NCBI GenBank assembly: GCA_964373615.1 | Contig: CAYJVP010000043.1 | Span: 1 to 8,703, forward strand | Origin: CAYJVP01 sp964373615 | Lineage (GTDB): Bacteria; Patescibacteriota; Patescibacteriia; UBA9934; GWF2-40-263 | Direction of reading: 5' to 3' | Length of the DNA: 8,703 nucleotides | Shown here: positions 1 through 6,155 of the stretch, in pieces | Numbering within the stretch: position 1 is the first letter of the stretch | Layout of the letters: every line of letters starts with the position of its first letter | The notes under the pieces: model-generated | Databases searched by the model: none | What the model saw: only the letters and a program-made list of their open reading frames with translations | What the model was told of the DNA's origin: nothing | Translations under genes and position numbers: made by a program

Positions 1-1648
1 TGCCAAAAACGCTCGGCATCTTCTTTTGAATGTCCAAATATTCCTTGCCGAACTTTGCGTCCCCGACGTACGTGTCCTCAAGGACGCGTTTGGCCGTCTT
101 ATCCCCGACGCGCTTCTCGAGCACCTCCTTCATGCCATCACTGCCAAGCAACTTGCGAACCTCGTCGCTTTGCAAACCCTGCCGCATCAGCGCGGCGTAT
201 TCTTGTTTCGCGTTCGCGCCAATTCCTGGACCCTGTCGCAACCGTTGGGTAATCTCTCGGGCGGTCATGGGACCGCGGTCTTTAAGGAGCTGATCCGCCT
301 CTGCGGCGCGTGTGGCCTGCATTTTTGCACCTTGCCGTGTCGCCATCCGGTGGAACACACCGGTCCCCTGTTCACCAAACCCCGACAGGGTGTCGGCCAT
401 GCGGTCGCGCCCGTACGTCATCGCACGGCCAGCGGTTTGCTTATAGAGGGCGCCGCCTGCAGCCCGTGCGCCACGCAAACTAAGCTGGCCTGTTTTTGCC
501 GCTGCCAAAGCCGCCAGTCCAACCGGCGCTTTGGCAATCGCGGCGCTCGCTCCCTTGGCCTTGCTCATCATCCCAGACATCACGCCATCCGCGCCTTCAC
601 ACGCCTCTTTTGCCGCGTCAAAACCGGCGAAAAGAAGCAGGATGCCAATGATAAAGCTCGTCATGCGGGAGGTATCCATGACTTTGAGCAAACTCCCGGT
701 GTCCAAACCCTCTCCTGGAGGAGCGCTTGATTTTCCAAATGTTTCAACCTGTGTAATATCCCCGCTGCCGGCCACGGAAAGAGCGAGCCATAAGAAAAAC
801 GTGAGGACCGGCCCGATCTGCAGAGCGCAGGAAAAACGCGACCACCATGCCGCGTACGGATTCTTTTTGACGGCCACAACATCCTCGGCTCCTTTGAAAA
901 ACCAGGCAAGTGGCGCCACCGTCACAAGCACCCAAAGGATGACGATGCGGTAGGCGAGGATGATGGTGAGGAAGATCATCGCGACGAAAACGATGAGCAT
1001 CATCATGAGGGCCACAATGGCCGCGATCAGAAGATCGAATGGCTGAGGACCGGTCTGGCCCGCATTGCCTCCCGCAGACCCCTGAAACAGACTGCCTGTC
1101 TCGTTCGCCTGCAGGATGTCACCCAGTCCAAACATCTGTATAAAATTCCCACCAGCAATGTCTTTCAAGGCATTCACGAAGGTGAACATGACCACCTGGC
1201 TGAAATCGATCATGAGTCCGCTCAGAGTCCGGCTGAAATTGATAACAATCGCCATGATGAGAAGCCGCGGCACCTGCTGCTGCCACTGAAAGCGCTTGGC
1301 GCCAAAAATCGTGCCAAAGGCAATGACGATGAGCACGATCACAAAAAACATGTTCACCGCGTCACGCACCACGGCCCACCCAAGCCCGATCACGGGCGAG
1401 GTTGCGAATCCGTTATATTGCATGATCGGAATCACGGCGACACCAATCAAAAGGATGATCACTTGCCCAACGCCAGAGGCGATGTAGGTGATGATCTTCG
1501 CGAGTACCGAGACAACCGTATCGGCCCAGTCAGGGGTTTCTGTTTTTGGGGCTTGAGCGAAGGCTTCGCTTGCAAGGGCAATTCCTGTGAGAATCACAAG
1601 AAACGCAAACACAACGAAGCCCTTTTTGGGTCGCGCGTTGAATCGCAT
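1..1648 (-). CDS. VirB6/TrbL-like polytopic membrane protein of a type IV secretion-like apparatus (partial, 3' end outside window)
   Basis: The reading frame is open from ATG 1648 to base 1, at least 549 residues with no stop, so the C-terminus lies outside the window. Residues 1-32 form a signal peptide: Arg/Lys-rich start, hydrophobic run about 11-26, then a SEAFAQ cleavage region. Hydrophobic segments follow at about 55-78, 96-117, 127-160, 205-250, 275-292 and 330-345. Segments read include VNMFFVIVLIVIAFGTIFG and LLIMAIVINFSRTLSGLMID. After about residue 350 there is a soluble, Lys/Arg/Ala-rich tail. This layout (signal peptide, a block of TM helices, long basic tail) is that of the VirB6/TrbL-like proteins encoded in CPR type IV secretion/pilus clusters; the family call is by resemblance. 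An in-frame ATG at 1684 is an alternative start. It sits just after a -10 box but gives an unusually long n-region, and neither start has a Shine-Dalgarno. Counted over the first 50 codons, 26 end in G or C. Confidence 0.72.
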   Translation of the reverse strand, partial: MRFNARPKKGFVVFAFLVILTGIALASEAFAQAPKTETPDWADTVVSVLAKIITYIASGVGQVIILLIGVAVIPIMQYNGFATSPVIGLGWAVVRDAVNMFFVIVLIVIAFGTIFGAKRFQWQQQVPRLLIMAIVINFSRTLSGLMIDFSQVVMFTFVNALKDIAGGNFIQMFGLGDILQANETGSLFQGSAGGNAGQTGPQPFDLLIAAIVALMMMLIVFVAMIFLTIILAYRIVILWVLVTVAPLAWFFKGAEDVVAVKKNPYAAWWSRFSCALQIGPVLTFFLWLALSVAGSGDITQVETFGKSSAPPGEGLDTGSLLKVMDTSRMTSFIIGILLLFAGFDAAKEACEGADGVMSGMMSKAKGASAAIAKAPVGLAALAAAKTGQLSLRGARAAGGALYKQTAGRAMTYGRDRMADTLSGFGEQGTGVFHRMATRQGAKMQATRAAEADQLLKDRGPMTAREITQRLRQGPGIGANAKQEYAALMRQGLQSDEVRKLLGSDGMKEVLEKRVGDKTAKRVLEDTYVGDAKFGKEYLDIQKKMPSVFG

Positions 1649-1694
1649 GAGGGCAAGTGCCGCTTTCCAAAACAACCGCCGCATATCTTGGGCA

Positions 1695-1721
1695 AGTATA
1701 GCACAGACGGGACCGTTGCAA
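1695..1721 (-). promoter_or_regulatory. Sigma70-type promoter of the VirB6-like gene
   Basis: Minus-strand TTGCAA (1716-1721), a 15-base spacer and TATACT (1695-1700). A 17-base spacer would instead put the -35 on TTTTGC. Transcription would begin near 1688, only a few bases before ATG 1684, giving an almost leaderless mRNA, or a leader of about 40 bases for ATG 1648. Confidence 0.5.
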
Positions 1722-1742
1722 AACCCGTTTTTATGGCCTGAG

Positions 1743-1773
1743 CTTGTGTACCGACACTAAGTGACGGTACAAG
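1743..1773. other. Imperfect hairpin upstream of the VirB6-like promoter
   Basis: CTTG/CAAG, TACCG/CGGTA and CAC/GTG pair around a TAA loop, with a two-base bulge and one A-A mismatch. No T-run follows on either strand, so it is not an obvious terminator. It lies about 22 bases upstream of the -35 box and could be a protein-binding dyad. Confidence 0.4.
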
Positions 1774-1817
1774 AGTCGTCCGGTCGGGCGGATGTCGAAA
1801 GCTGTAGTGAAGCTTAG

Positions 1818-1872
1818 CCAAAAAACCCTTCGACTCCGCTGCGCTTCGCTCAGGGAATAACGTTTTTTGGTA
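1818..1872. terminator. Hairpin with A6/T6 flanks around a CCCTTCGACTCCGC-type motif; possible terminator
   Basis: CCAAAAAA (1818-1825) and TTTTTTGG (1864-1871) can pair outside a CCCT/AGGG pair (1826-1829 with 1852-1855). On the minus strand the element ends in TTTTTT and so resembles an intrinsic terminator. It lies beyond the dedicated terminator of the lipoprotein gene. The inner segment carries the TTCGACTCCGCTGCGCTTCGCTC motif type that recurs in a related form at 6571-6603. Confidence 0.4.
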
Positions 1873-1937
1873 TTTTTTCTACTTTTTTCTACAGTCTCAA
1901 ATTTTGATTCAAGCGATGGGGACAATGGCTGTGAAGA

Positions 1938-1978
1938 TAAAAGAAAATCCGCCTACGCTCCCGAAGGAGTTTCAGCGG
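1938..1978 (-). terminator. Intrinsic terminator of the M23 lipoprotein gene
   Basis: Minus-strand hairpin: outer CCGC/GCGG (1975-1978 with 1949-1952) and inner CTCC-TTCG-GGAG (1958-1969) with a stable UUCG loop, followed by ATTTTCTTTT. It lies 21 bases past the stop codon at 1999. Confidence 0.8.
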
Positions 1979-1998
1979 AGAAGTTGTCGAGGTTTGCG

Positions 1999-3921
1999 CT
2001 AGGGCACCTCGACCTCGAGGCCGCAGCCGTCCGACGTCGGATCGTCGGCCGCTGTGACCGTGATGGCCGTGCCGTCCACGTCCGCGGAAGCGGTCCCCTG
2101 AAGGGTGCCTGGCGGATAGGGCGCGATACACGACCACGAGACGTTGCCCATCGCATCCTCGTACTCGGCCGAGAAGCGCAGCGTGTCGCCACTGCCCACT
2201 CCGGTCACCGAGTAGTCGATCGACGCGTCACTTGAGACGCTCGCAAGGTCGCGCCACGTGAATCCCCAGGAGCCGTCCGCGAACACGTATTCGCCCGAAA
2301 GCGTGATCGTGTCTGCGGTCGCCGCAAACGGCGTGGTCCACGAGATCGTGAGCGTACTCGCGGTCGAAGAGGAGCTCGAGCCTCCGGTGTCATCCGACTC
2401 CCCCGTGTCGCTGGAGGAATCCGACCCCGAGTCGCCGGAGTCACCGGAGCTCGAGCTGGAATCGTTGGTGTCGTTGCTGTCGTCGTCTTCGCTGATTTGA
2501 CCGCTGTCCTCGTTGGTGTCAGCGCCTTCCGTGCCGCCGCTCTCGCCCTCTCCGAGCTCGAGCCCGCCGCCGCAGTTCGTCACCGCGGTCGCGTCCAGGC
2601 ACCACAGACCCGTCGAACAGTTGCCGACGTCCTCCTGCACCGCCTCCACTTCCCCGTCGCCGACCGTGATAATGATACGGTCGTGGAAGCCGAGCAGCAG
2701 GTAGGTGTCCCAGTCCTTGACCGGGATCGCCACCGAGTCCGAGACGACGTACACGTCCGAGCGCGACTCCTCCTTGAGGATCGAGCCGTTGCGGAAACGG
2801 GCGTACCCATCCGCCTCGGGCCAGTCCGTGAGGTACTCGTCGTCCTCGCTGACCGTCTGCGGCGGCTCCTCTTCGCTGTAGTTCACGCCCCAGGAGGCAA
2901 GAAGCGCCTCCCACGCCGTGTCGCGAACCTGGATCCGGTAACGATCCGAGCGCTCCTTGGGCGCCACGATGAGCCAGAGCTCCCCGTTGGGATCGAAGAT
3001 GGCGTCGACGAGCCCGTCCTGCGAGATGTCCGAGCCCTCACCGTAGCAGGCGAGCTCTTCGTCCGCGATCAAGGCCACATCGTCGAAGTCGTAGCCGTAG
3101 CTCCAGAACACGTCCTCGGAGCTGATCCAGCGCCGCTCCCCGTCGTCCAGACGGTACACGGCCGTGCTGTCCCAGGTCTTCACGAGCGTGCCGTTGGGGT
3201 GCCAGCGCGTGACCGGCAGACCCGAGCGGTACCAGTGGCCGTCGACCTCATCGCCCTGGCTCGTGAGTCCGCAGACGAAGTCCTCGCTCGAGATGTTGTC
3301 GAACCCGCTCTCGTCCGTGGCGTCCTCGGTGTAGTAGGCCACTTTGACCGAGGCGCCGTATTCGGCCTTGAGTGCGGGGTCGCCCTCGTGGCGGCCGATG
3401 TGCACGTGATCCCCAGTGCAGGCGCCGGTGCAGCCCTCGTAGCCGAGCAACTGACCCGCGGCCACCTCGGCCCCGTCGGTCACGAACACCTCAGACAGGT
3501 GCGCCACGACCGCGTAGGTCCCGTCGCCCATGTCGATGTTGACGTGGTAGCCGAAGTTCGCGGAAGCGCTCTCGGTGTGCACGGAGGCCGTGCCACCGGT
3601 TGGCGCGTACACCTCTTCGTCCGCGTCATTGACCGTGTCGAGGTCAATGTCGTACGCGGTCGAGGTGCCCGAGTGGCTGTAGGAGCCACCCGCCCCCTGC
3701 ACGCACTGGAGCATGTCTCCCTCGGGGATCGGAAGCTCGAGCGCGATCTCGCCGCCGCCCTGCTCCGCGATCGACGGATCCGTGCCCTGACAGGCGCTCT
3801 GCGTGGCGCCAGGCGGGTAGCAGGGATCGAAGGAGCAGCCGTTCGTGAAGGACATCGCAACGAATGCGGGAACGCTGACCGCGACGAGCATGAGCACGCG
3901 ACGAAGGGAAAACGTGGACAT
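1999..3921 (-). CDS. Secreted M23 (LytM-type) metallopeptidase, probable lipoprotein with S-layer-like repeats
   Basis: 640 residues from ATG 3921, chosen because GAGG lies 5 bases upstream and a signal peptide follows directly. An in-frame ATG at 3954 would add 11 residues. Hydrophobic residues 9-27 precede Cys29; the lipobox (F-T-N-G-C) is weak. Residues 80-190 look like a LytM fold: H83 with D91 or D93, H141 in VVAHLS, and the G-x-x-G-D-H-V-H-I ending with H172 and H174. These are the zinc and catalytic positions of M23 endopeptidases, which cut peptidoglycan cross-links. Residues 230-300, 305-350 and 370-430 resemble repeats of the G-T-L-V-K...V-Y-x-L-x-x-G-x-R-R-x-I...F...G-Y-D type found in surface proteins. 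Residues 455-523 are a Ser/Asp/Gly-rich linker, and 524-640 look like a beta-sandwich with C598 and C633. It likely acts outside the membrane on the wall or as a surface anchor. Of the first 70 codons, 58 end in G or C, unlike serS. Confidence 0.82.
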   Translation of the reverse strand: MSTFSLRRVLMLVAVSVPAFVAMSFTNGCSFDPCYPPGATQSACQGTDPSIAEQGGGEIALELPIPEGDMLQCVQGAGGSYSHSGTSTAYDIDLDTVNDADEEVYAPTGGTASVHTESASANFGYHVNIDMGDGTYAVVAHLSEVFVTDGAEVAAGQLLGYEGCTGACTGDHVHIGRHEGDPALKAEYGASVKVAYYTEDATDESGFDNISSEDFVCGLTSQGDEVDGHWYRSGLPVTRWHPNGTLVKTWDSTAVYRLDDGERRWISSEDVFWSYGYDFDDVALIADEELACYGEGSDISQDGLVDAIFDPNGELWLIVAPKERSDRYRIQVRDTAWEALLASWGVNYSEEEPPQTVSEDDEYLTDWPEADGYARFRNGSILKEESRSDVYVVSDSVAIPVKDWDTYLLLGFHDRIIITVGDGEVEAVQEDVGNCSTGLWCLDATAVTNCGGGLELGEGESGGTEGADTNEDSGQISEDDDSNDTNDSSSSSGDSGDSGSDSSSDTGESDDTGGSSSSSTASTLTISWTTPFAATADTITLSGEYVFADGSWGFTWRDLASVSSDASIDYSVTGVGSGDTLRFSAEYEDAMGNVSWSCIAPYPPGTLQGTASADVDGTAITVTAADDPTSDGCGLEVEVP

Positions 3922-3925
3922 GGAA

Positions 3926-3930
3926 ACCTC
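3926..3930 (-). promoter_or_regulatory. Ribosome binding site that sets the M23 lipoprotein start
   Basis: Minus-strand CGAGG/GAGGT sits about 5 bases before ATG 3921. No comparable site precedes the upstream in-frame ATG at 3954, and the signal peptide is best formed from 3921. Confidence 0.55.
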
Positions 3931-3974
3931 GATGGTTCGGATGAAGAGACGCAACGACCACCATGGTCAACCGC

Positions 3975-4011
3975 CTCGACGAAGCGCGCTAGTACTCCCG
4001 CGCTCGTCGAG
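3975..4011 (-). promoter_or_regulatory. Strong hairpin in the presumed leader of the M23 lipoprotein gene
   Basis: CTCGACGA (3975-3982) pairs with 4004-4011 and GCGCG (3984-3988) pairs with 3999-4003. One bulged A (3983) separates them and the loop is 10 bases. The stem has 13 pairs and lies about 55 bases upstream of the start codon. A regulatory role is inferred only. Confidence 0.4.
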
Positions 4012-4272
4012 AGCGGCCCACAGGTGTGAACCTCGCCCTCTTGGCCCAGCCTCATGGCCGGATCGCACCCTTGCGGTATCGCATCCCCCACGATCACCGC
4101 CATCTCGTCCCATCGGGTCCTTCGGGTTTTGGGATCACGGTCCCGCTTGACCGTAGCCTGGAGGGCCACAACAAGACTTTACAGAGGCCCCAGACGCACG
4201 CATCGCGCAGTAACGATGTCCCGCGGATCGACTCACATCCCAAGAGTCTGATCTACAAGCCATCCCACCAAA

Positions 4273-4298
4273 AAAATCGCTTTTTGTCAAGCGATTTT
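4273..4298. terminator. AT-rich hairpin with a T-run on the minus strand; terminator and/or promoter element
   Basis: AAAATCGCTT (4273-4282) is the exact inverted copy of 4289-4298, with a 6-base loop. Read on the minus strand it is an A-tract, stem and T-tract, the classic intrinsic terminator form. The minus-strand loop region also contains a perfect TTGACA (4285-4290). A 17-base spacer places TGGGAT at 4262-4267 as a poor -10. The stretch from TTGACA onward resembles the SemiSWEET promoter (TTGACAAAAAG...ATTTTT). Sequence alone does not settle which role is real. Confidence 0.5.
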
Positions 4299-4299
4299 A

Positions 4300-4313
4300 G
4301 GCTAAAATTAGCC
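4300..4313. repeat. Perfect palindrome GGCTAAAATTAGCC
   Basis: Two six-base arms (GGCTAA/TTAGCC) flank an AA centre, directly beside the 4273-4298 hairpin and inside the AT-rich block between divergently transcribed genes. It could be an operator site; no regulator gene is in the window. Confidence 0.45.
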
Positions 4314-4406
4314 AAAAAATTAGTTATGTTCGTCTGACATTTCAACAACGGTCACTCCCTATTGGAGCTTATTTTTCCTGTTAAAAAATCCTGACGGTTG
4401 AATGTG

Positions 4407-4412
4407 TATAAC
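4407..4412 (+). promoter_or_regulatory. Possible -10 box for serS
   Basis: TATAAC lies 24 bases before the serS ATG. The region 16-18 bases upstream is only A-rich and has no TTGACA-like hexamer, so the call is weak. Confidence 0.3.
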
Positions 4413-4435
4413 ATTTCCGGCATGATGAAGAAGCT

Positions 4436-5701
4436 ATGATTGATCTCAAATACCTTCTTCAAAACAAAACCGCGGTCGAGGAAAACAACCGTCGGCGGGG
4501 CATAGAACTTGATGTCTCTGCGGTGGAGCGACTGGCGACCGACCGCGCGCAAGCCCTGCAACACATGGAAGAGCTGCGCCACCGTAGTCGAAAAAATGCC
4601 GAAGACGTGCGCATAGCAAAAGATGTCGCACGCGAAGAGCTCGTAAAAGAGGGGCGCAACCTTAAAGAAGAGGTGCGCCAGGCCGAGGAGCGCGTAGGCG
4701 ACCTCGAAGCACAACTTGAGGACGAGCTTCGCAAATATCCAAACATCCTTCGAGAGGACGTGAAAACAGGGACAGGCCCCGAAGACAACGAGATCATTCG
4801 CGTTGTTGGCGACGCGCCGACCCTCGACTTCCCTCCGCTTGATCACCTGGCGCTCGGCGAAAAGCTTGGACTCATCGACGTTGAACGCGCGGGCAAGGTG
4901 TCCGGCAGCCGATTCGCCTATCTCAAAGGTGACGCGGTGCTGTTGGAATTCGGGCTCATTCAATACGCTCTGTCCGTGCTCGTGCCCGAGGGATTTACGC
5001 CCGTCATCCCTCCCCACATCATTTCAACCTCGGCGATGGCGGGTATGGGCTACCTTGAACATGGCGGTGAGGAAGAAATCTATCATCTGAAAAACGACAA
5101 CGCTGTTTTGATAGGCACGTCCGAGCAGGCGATCGGCCCTATGCACATGGATGAGATCCTCCCGCTTGCGTCTCTCCCCTTGCGCTACGTGGGTTTCTCT
5201 CCGTGCTACCGCCGTGAGGCGGGGAGCTACGGCAAGGATGTCCGCGGGATTCTGCGCATGCATCAATTCGACAAAATCGAGATGTTCGCCTTCACGACTC
5301 CAGAGCGGTCTGACGAAGAGCATGAGTTTTTACTCTCCCTTGAGGAGCGGCTCATGCAGGGGTTGAAGTTGCCGTACCGCGTGATGCGATTGTGTTCCGG
5401 CGACACAGGGAGGCCGTCTGCGCGCACGTATGACATTGAAACGTGGATGCCGAGCCAGAACCAGTATCGCGAAACGCATTCGACCTCGAACACGACAGAT
5501 TACCAGACGCGCCGCTTGAAGATTCGCTACAAAACCGTGGAAGGAAAAAACGAGCTTGTTCATTCGTTGAATGGCACCGCGTTTGCCATTGGCCGCACGC
5601 TCATCGCCATTCTTGAAAACTATCAGCAGGAGGATGGCAGCGTGGTCGTGCCGGATATCTTGCGGCCGTGGGTTGGAAAGGATCGCATGGAAGTGAAATG
5701 A
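4436..5701 (+). CDS. serS: Serine--tRNA ligase (seryl-tRNA synthetase)
   Basis: 421 residues, normal for bacterial SerRS and complete. This class II synthetase activates serine with ATP and charges tRNA-Ser (and tRNA-Sec where present) in the cytosol. The N-terminus MIDLKYLLQN matches the usual start of the family. Residues about 30-100 are a charged antiparallel coiled coil, the arm that grips the long variable arm of tRNA-Ser. The serine-binding T-x-E loop is GTSEQ (227-231). Motif 2 is CYRREAGSYGKDVRG (257-271), followed by MHQFDKIEMF. Motif 3 is LNGTAFAIGRTLIAILENYQ (378-397) with the ATP-binding Arg387. All key residues look present. Purines (GAAGAAG) precede the ATG instead of a strong Shine-Dalgarno. 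It is transcribed alone. Of the first 30 codons, 16 end in G or C, close to the VirB6-like gene and unlike its other neighbours. Confidence 0.97.
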   Translation: MIDLKYLLQNKTAVEENNRRRGIELDVSAVERLATDRAQALQHMEELRHRSRKNAEDVRIAKDVAREELVKEGRNLKEEVRQAEERVGDLEAQLEDELRKYPNILREDVKTGTGPEDNEIIRVVGDAPTLDFPPLDHLALGEKLGLIDVERAGKVSGSRFAYLKGDAVLLEFGLIQYALSVLVPEGFTPVIPPHIISTSAMAGMGYLEHGGEEEIYHLKNDNAVLIGTSEQAIGPMHMDEILPLASLPLRYVGFSPCYRREAGSYGKDVRGILRMHQFDKIEMFAFTTPERSDEEHEFLLSLEERLMQGLKLPYRVMRLCSGDTGRPSARTYDIETWMPSQNQYRETHSTSNTTDYQTRRLKIRYKTVEGKNELVHSLNGTAFAIGRTLIAILENYQQEDGSVVVPDILRPWVGKDRMEVK

Positions 5702-5982
5702 AATGGGGCCGGCCCTCTTGCGAAGACCGACCCGGAGGTCGCCTTAGGCCGTCCGAAAACAACCCTTAGCGTCATCCTTCTTGGGACCTATCAAGGCCCT
5801 TCGAAGGATCCCAACCTTACACCCTGCCAAAGCAGGGCTTCAGGCGCGCGGGCATCGGCTCTGACGCCTCTGCCCGGTCGTGGTCGGCTGGGGTGCCCTA
5901 CAGCACAGACACCCCGTGGTCCCTTCCGTCAGGCCGCGACACGTTGGGAAGCGTGCGAGGTCTGGCAGTTGGGTGTAGCCCG
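5702..5982. other. GC-rich, hairpin-rich noncoding stretch after serS
   Basis: No gene or classical T-tailed terminator is seen after serS. Short stems include CGACC-CGGA-GGTCG (5728-5741) and CCCTGC-CAAA-GCAGGG (around 5821-5837). There is also a pair of competing helices at 5774-5814: ATCCTTC can pair with GAAGGAT, or TTGGGA with TCCCAA. The right part (5922-5975) is a diverged copy of the 3' end of the small peptide gene. Confidence 0.5.
5922..5975. repeat. Diverged direct repeat, copy A
   Basis: Eighteen bases (5922-5939, CCTTCCGTCAGGCCGCGA) are identical to 6100-6117. The following 36 bases match 6118-6155 with substitutions and a 2-base length difference. Copy B carries well-formed hairpins that are eroded here, so copy A looks like the decayed one. 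Confidence 0.75.
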
Positions 5983-6087
5983 TCAGCCATCTTCCGGGCA
6001 GGCTTTCGCAAACCCGACGAAAAACTGACGTGCTCGCTCGTCCTGCAGGTCCGCAACCAGGCGCCGAAGCACCCGCCGTTGACCCAC
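5983..6087 (-). pseudogene. Short ORF resembling a decayed third repeat of the Gly/Cys peptide
   Basis: 34 codons from GTG 6087. The product ends in QFFVGFAKACPEDG, which lines up with LYLGFGGCRAPER of the upstream peptide gene. The Gly codon at 6014 lies 179 bases from its counterpart at 6193, the same offset (178-180) that separates repeat copies A and B. The N-terminal part is an Arg/Leu-rich amphipathic stretch (RRVLRRLVADLQDERAR). The 179-base offset is not a multiple of three, so this copy is out of frame with the peptide gene. It may be a remnant, a very short gene, or noncoding. Confidence 0.3.
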
Positions 6088-6091
6088 TGGA

Positions 6092-6110
6092 CTGACGGTC
6101 CTTCCGTCAG
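6092..6110. other. Hairpin across the stop codon of the small peptide gene
   Basis: CTGACGG (6092-6098) pairs perfectly with CCGTCAG (6104-6110) around a 5-base loop; the TGA stop (6107-6109) lies in the stem. Two more perfect stems follow inside the gene's 3' end: GACGCTCC/GGAGCGTC (6118-6135) and GCCCG/CGGGC (6140-6154). No T-run follows, so any terminator role would be non-canonical. Confidence 0.5.
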
Positions 6111-6155
6111 GCCGCGAGACGCTCCGAGGAGCGTCCGTAGCCCGGCAGTCGGGCG
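6100..6155. repeat. Direct repeat, copy B (3' end of the small peptide gene)
   Basis: Partner of the copy at 5922-5975. It encodes the last residues of the 85-residue peptide on the minus strand and contains compensated stems, so it is the intact member. Confidence 0.75.

Larger units (their letters stand above)
3922..4435. other. 514-base spacer between the M23 lipoprotein gene and serS
   Basis: No convincing gene. The left 330 bases are GC-rich and would be the lipoprotein leader if it starts from the AT-rich block at 4262-4320. They contain one strong hairpin (3975-4011) and open but unrecognisable minus-strand frames. The block 4270-4320 is AT-rich with two palindromes. The last 115 bases lead into serS and hold a lone -10-like TATAAC (4407-4412) with no good -35. 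No tRNA or other known RNA fold was recognised. Confidence 0.6.

Noticed and set aside
26..730. 234-residue plus-strand open frame at the left edge
   Set aside because: Antisense to the VirB6-like gene, whose translation gives coherent TM helices and a signal peptide; this frame gives none.
2497..4029. 510-residue plus-strand open frame
   Set aside because: It is antisense to the M23 lipoprotein gene. The product is Val/Arg/Ala/His-rich with no domain, as expected opposite a high-GC3 gene, while the other strand has a signal peptide, catalytic motifs, SD and terminator.
3480..4169. 229-residue minus-strand frame upstream of and overlapping the M23 gene
   Set aside because: Starts at GTG without an SD. 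Its latter half is a frame-shadow of the lipoprotein gene (Arg/Ser/Pro-rich). The first 75 codons look mildly coding-like, but I recognise nothing.
4135..4203. 22-residue minus-strand ORF ending CCGPPGYGQAGP
   Set aside because: It echoes the P-G-Y-G motif of the 85-residue peptide, but it is very short, has no SD, and the match is short enough to be chance in GC-rich DNA.
4352..5017. 221-residue minus-strand frame opposite serS
   Set aside because: Lies over the certain serS gene and has no recognisable motifs; its length is expected opposite an Arg/Glu-rich coiled coil.
5702..6106. Possible known structured RNA (RNase P RNA, tmRNA, SRP RNA, tRNA)
   Set aside because: None of the conserved core motifs of these RNAs was found on either strand.
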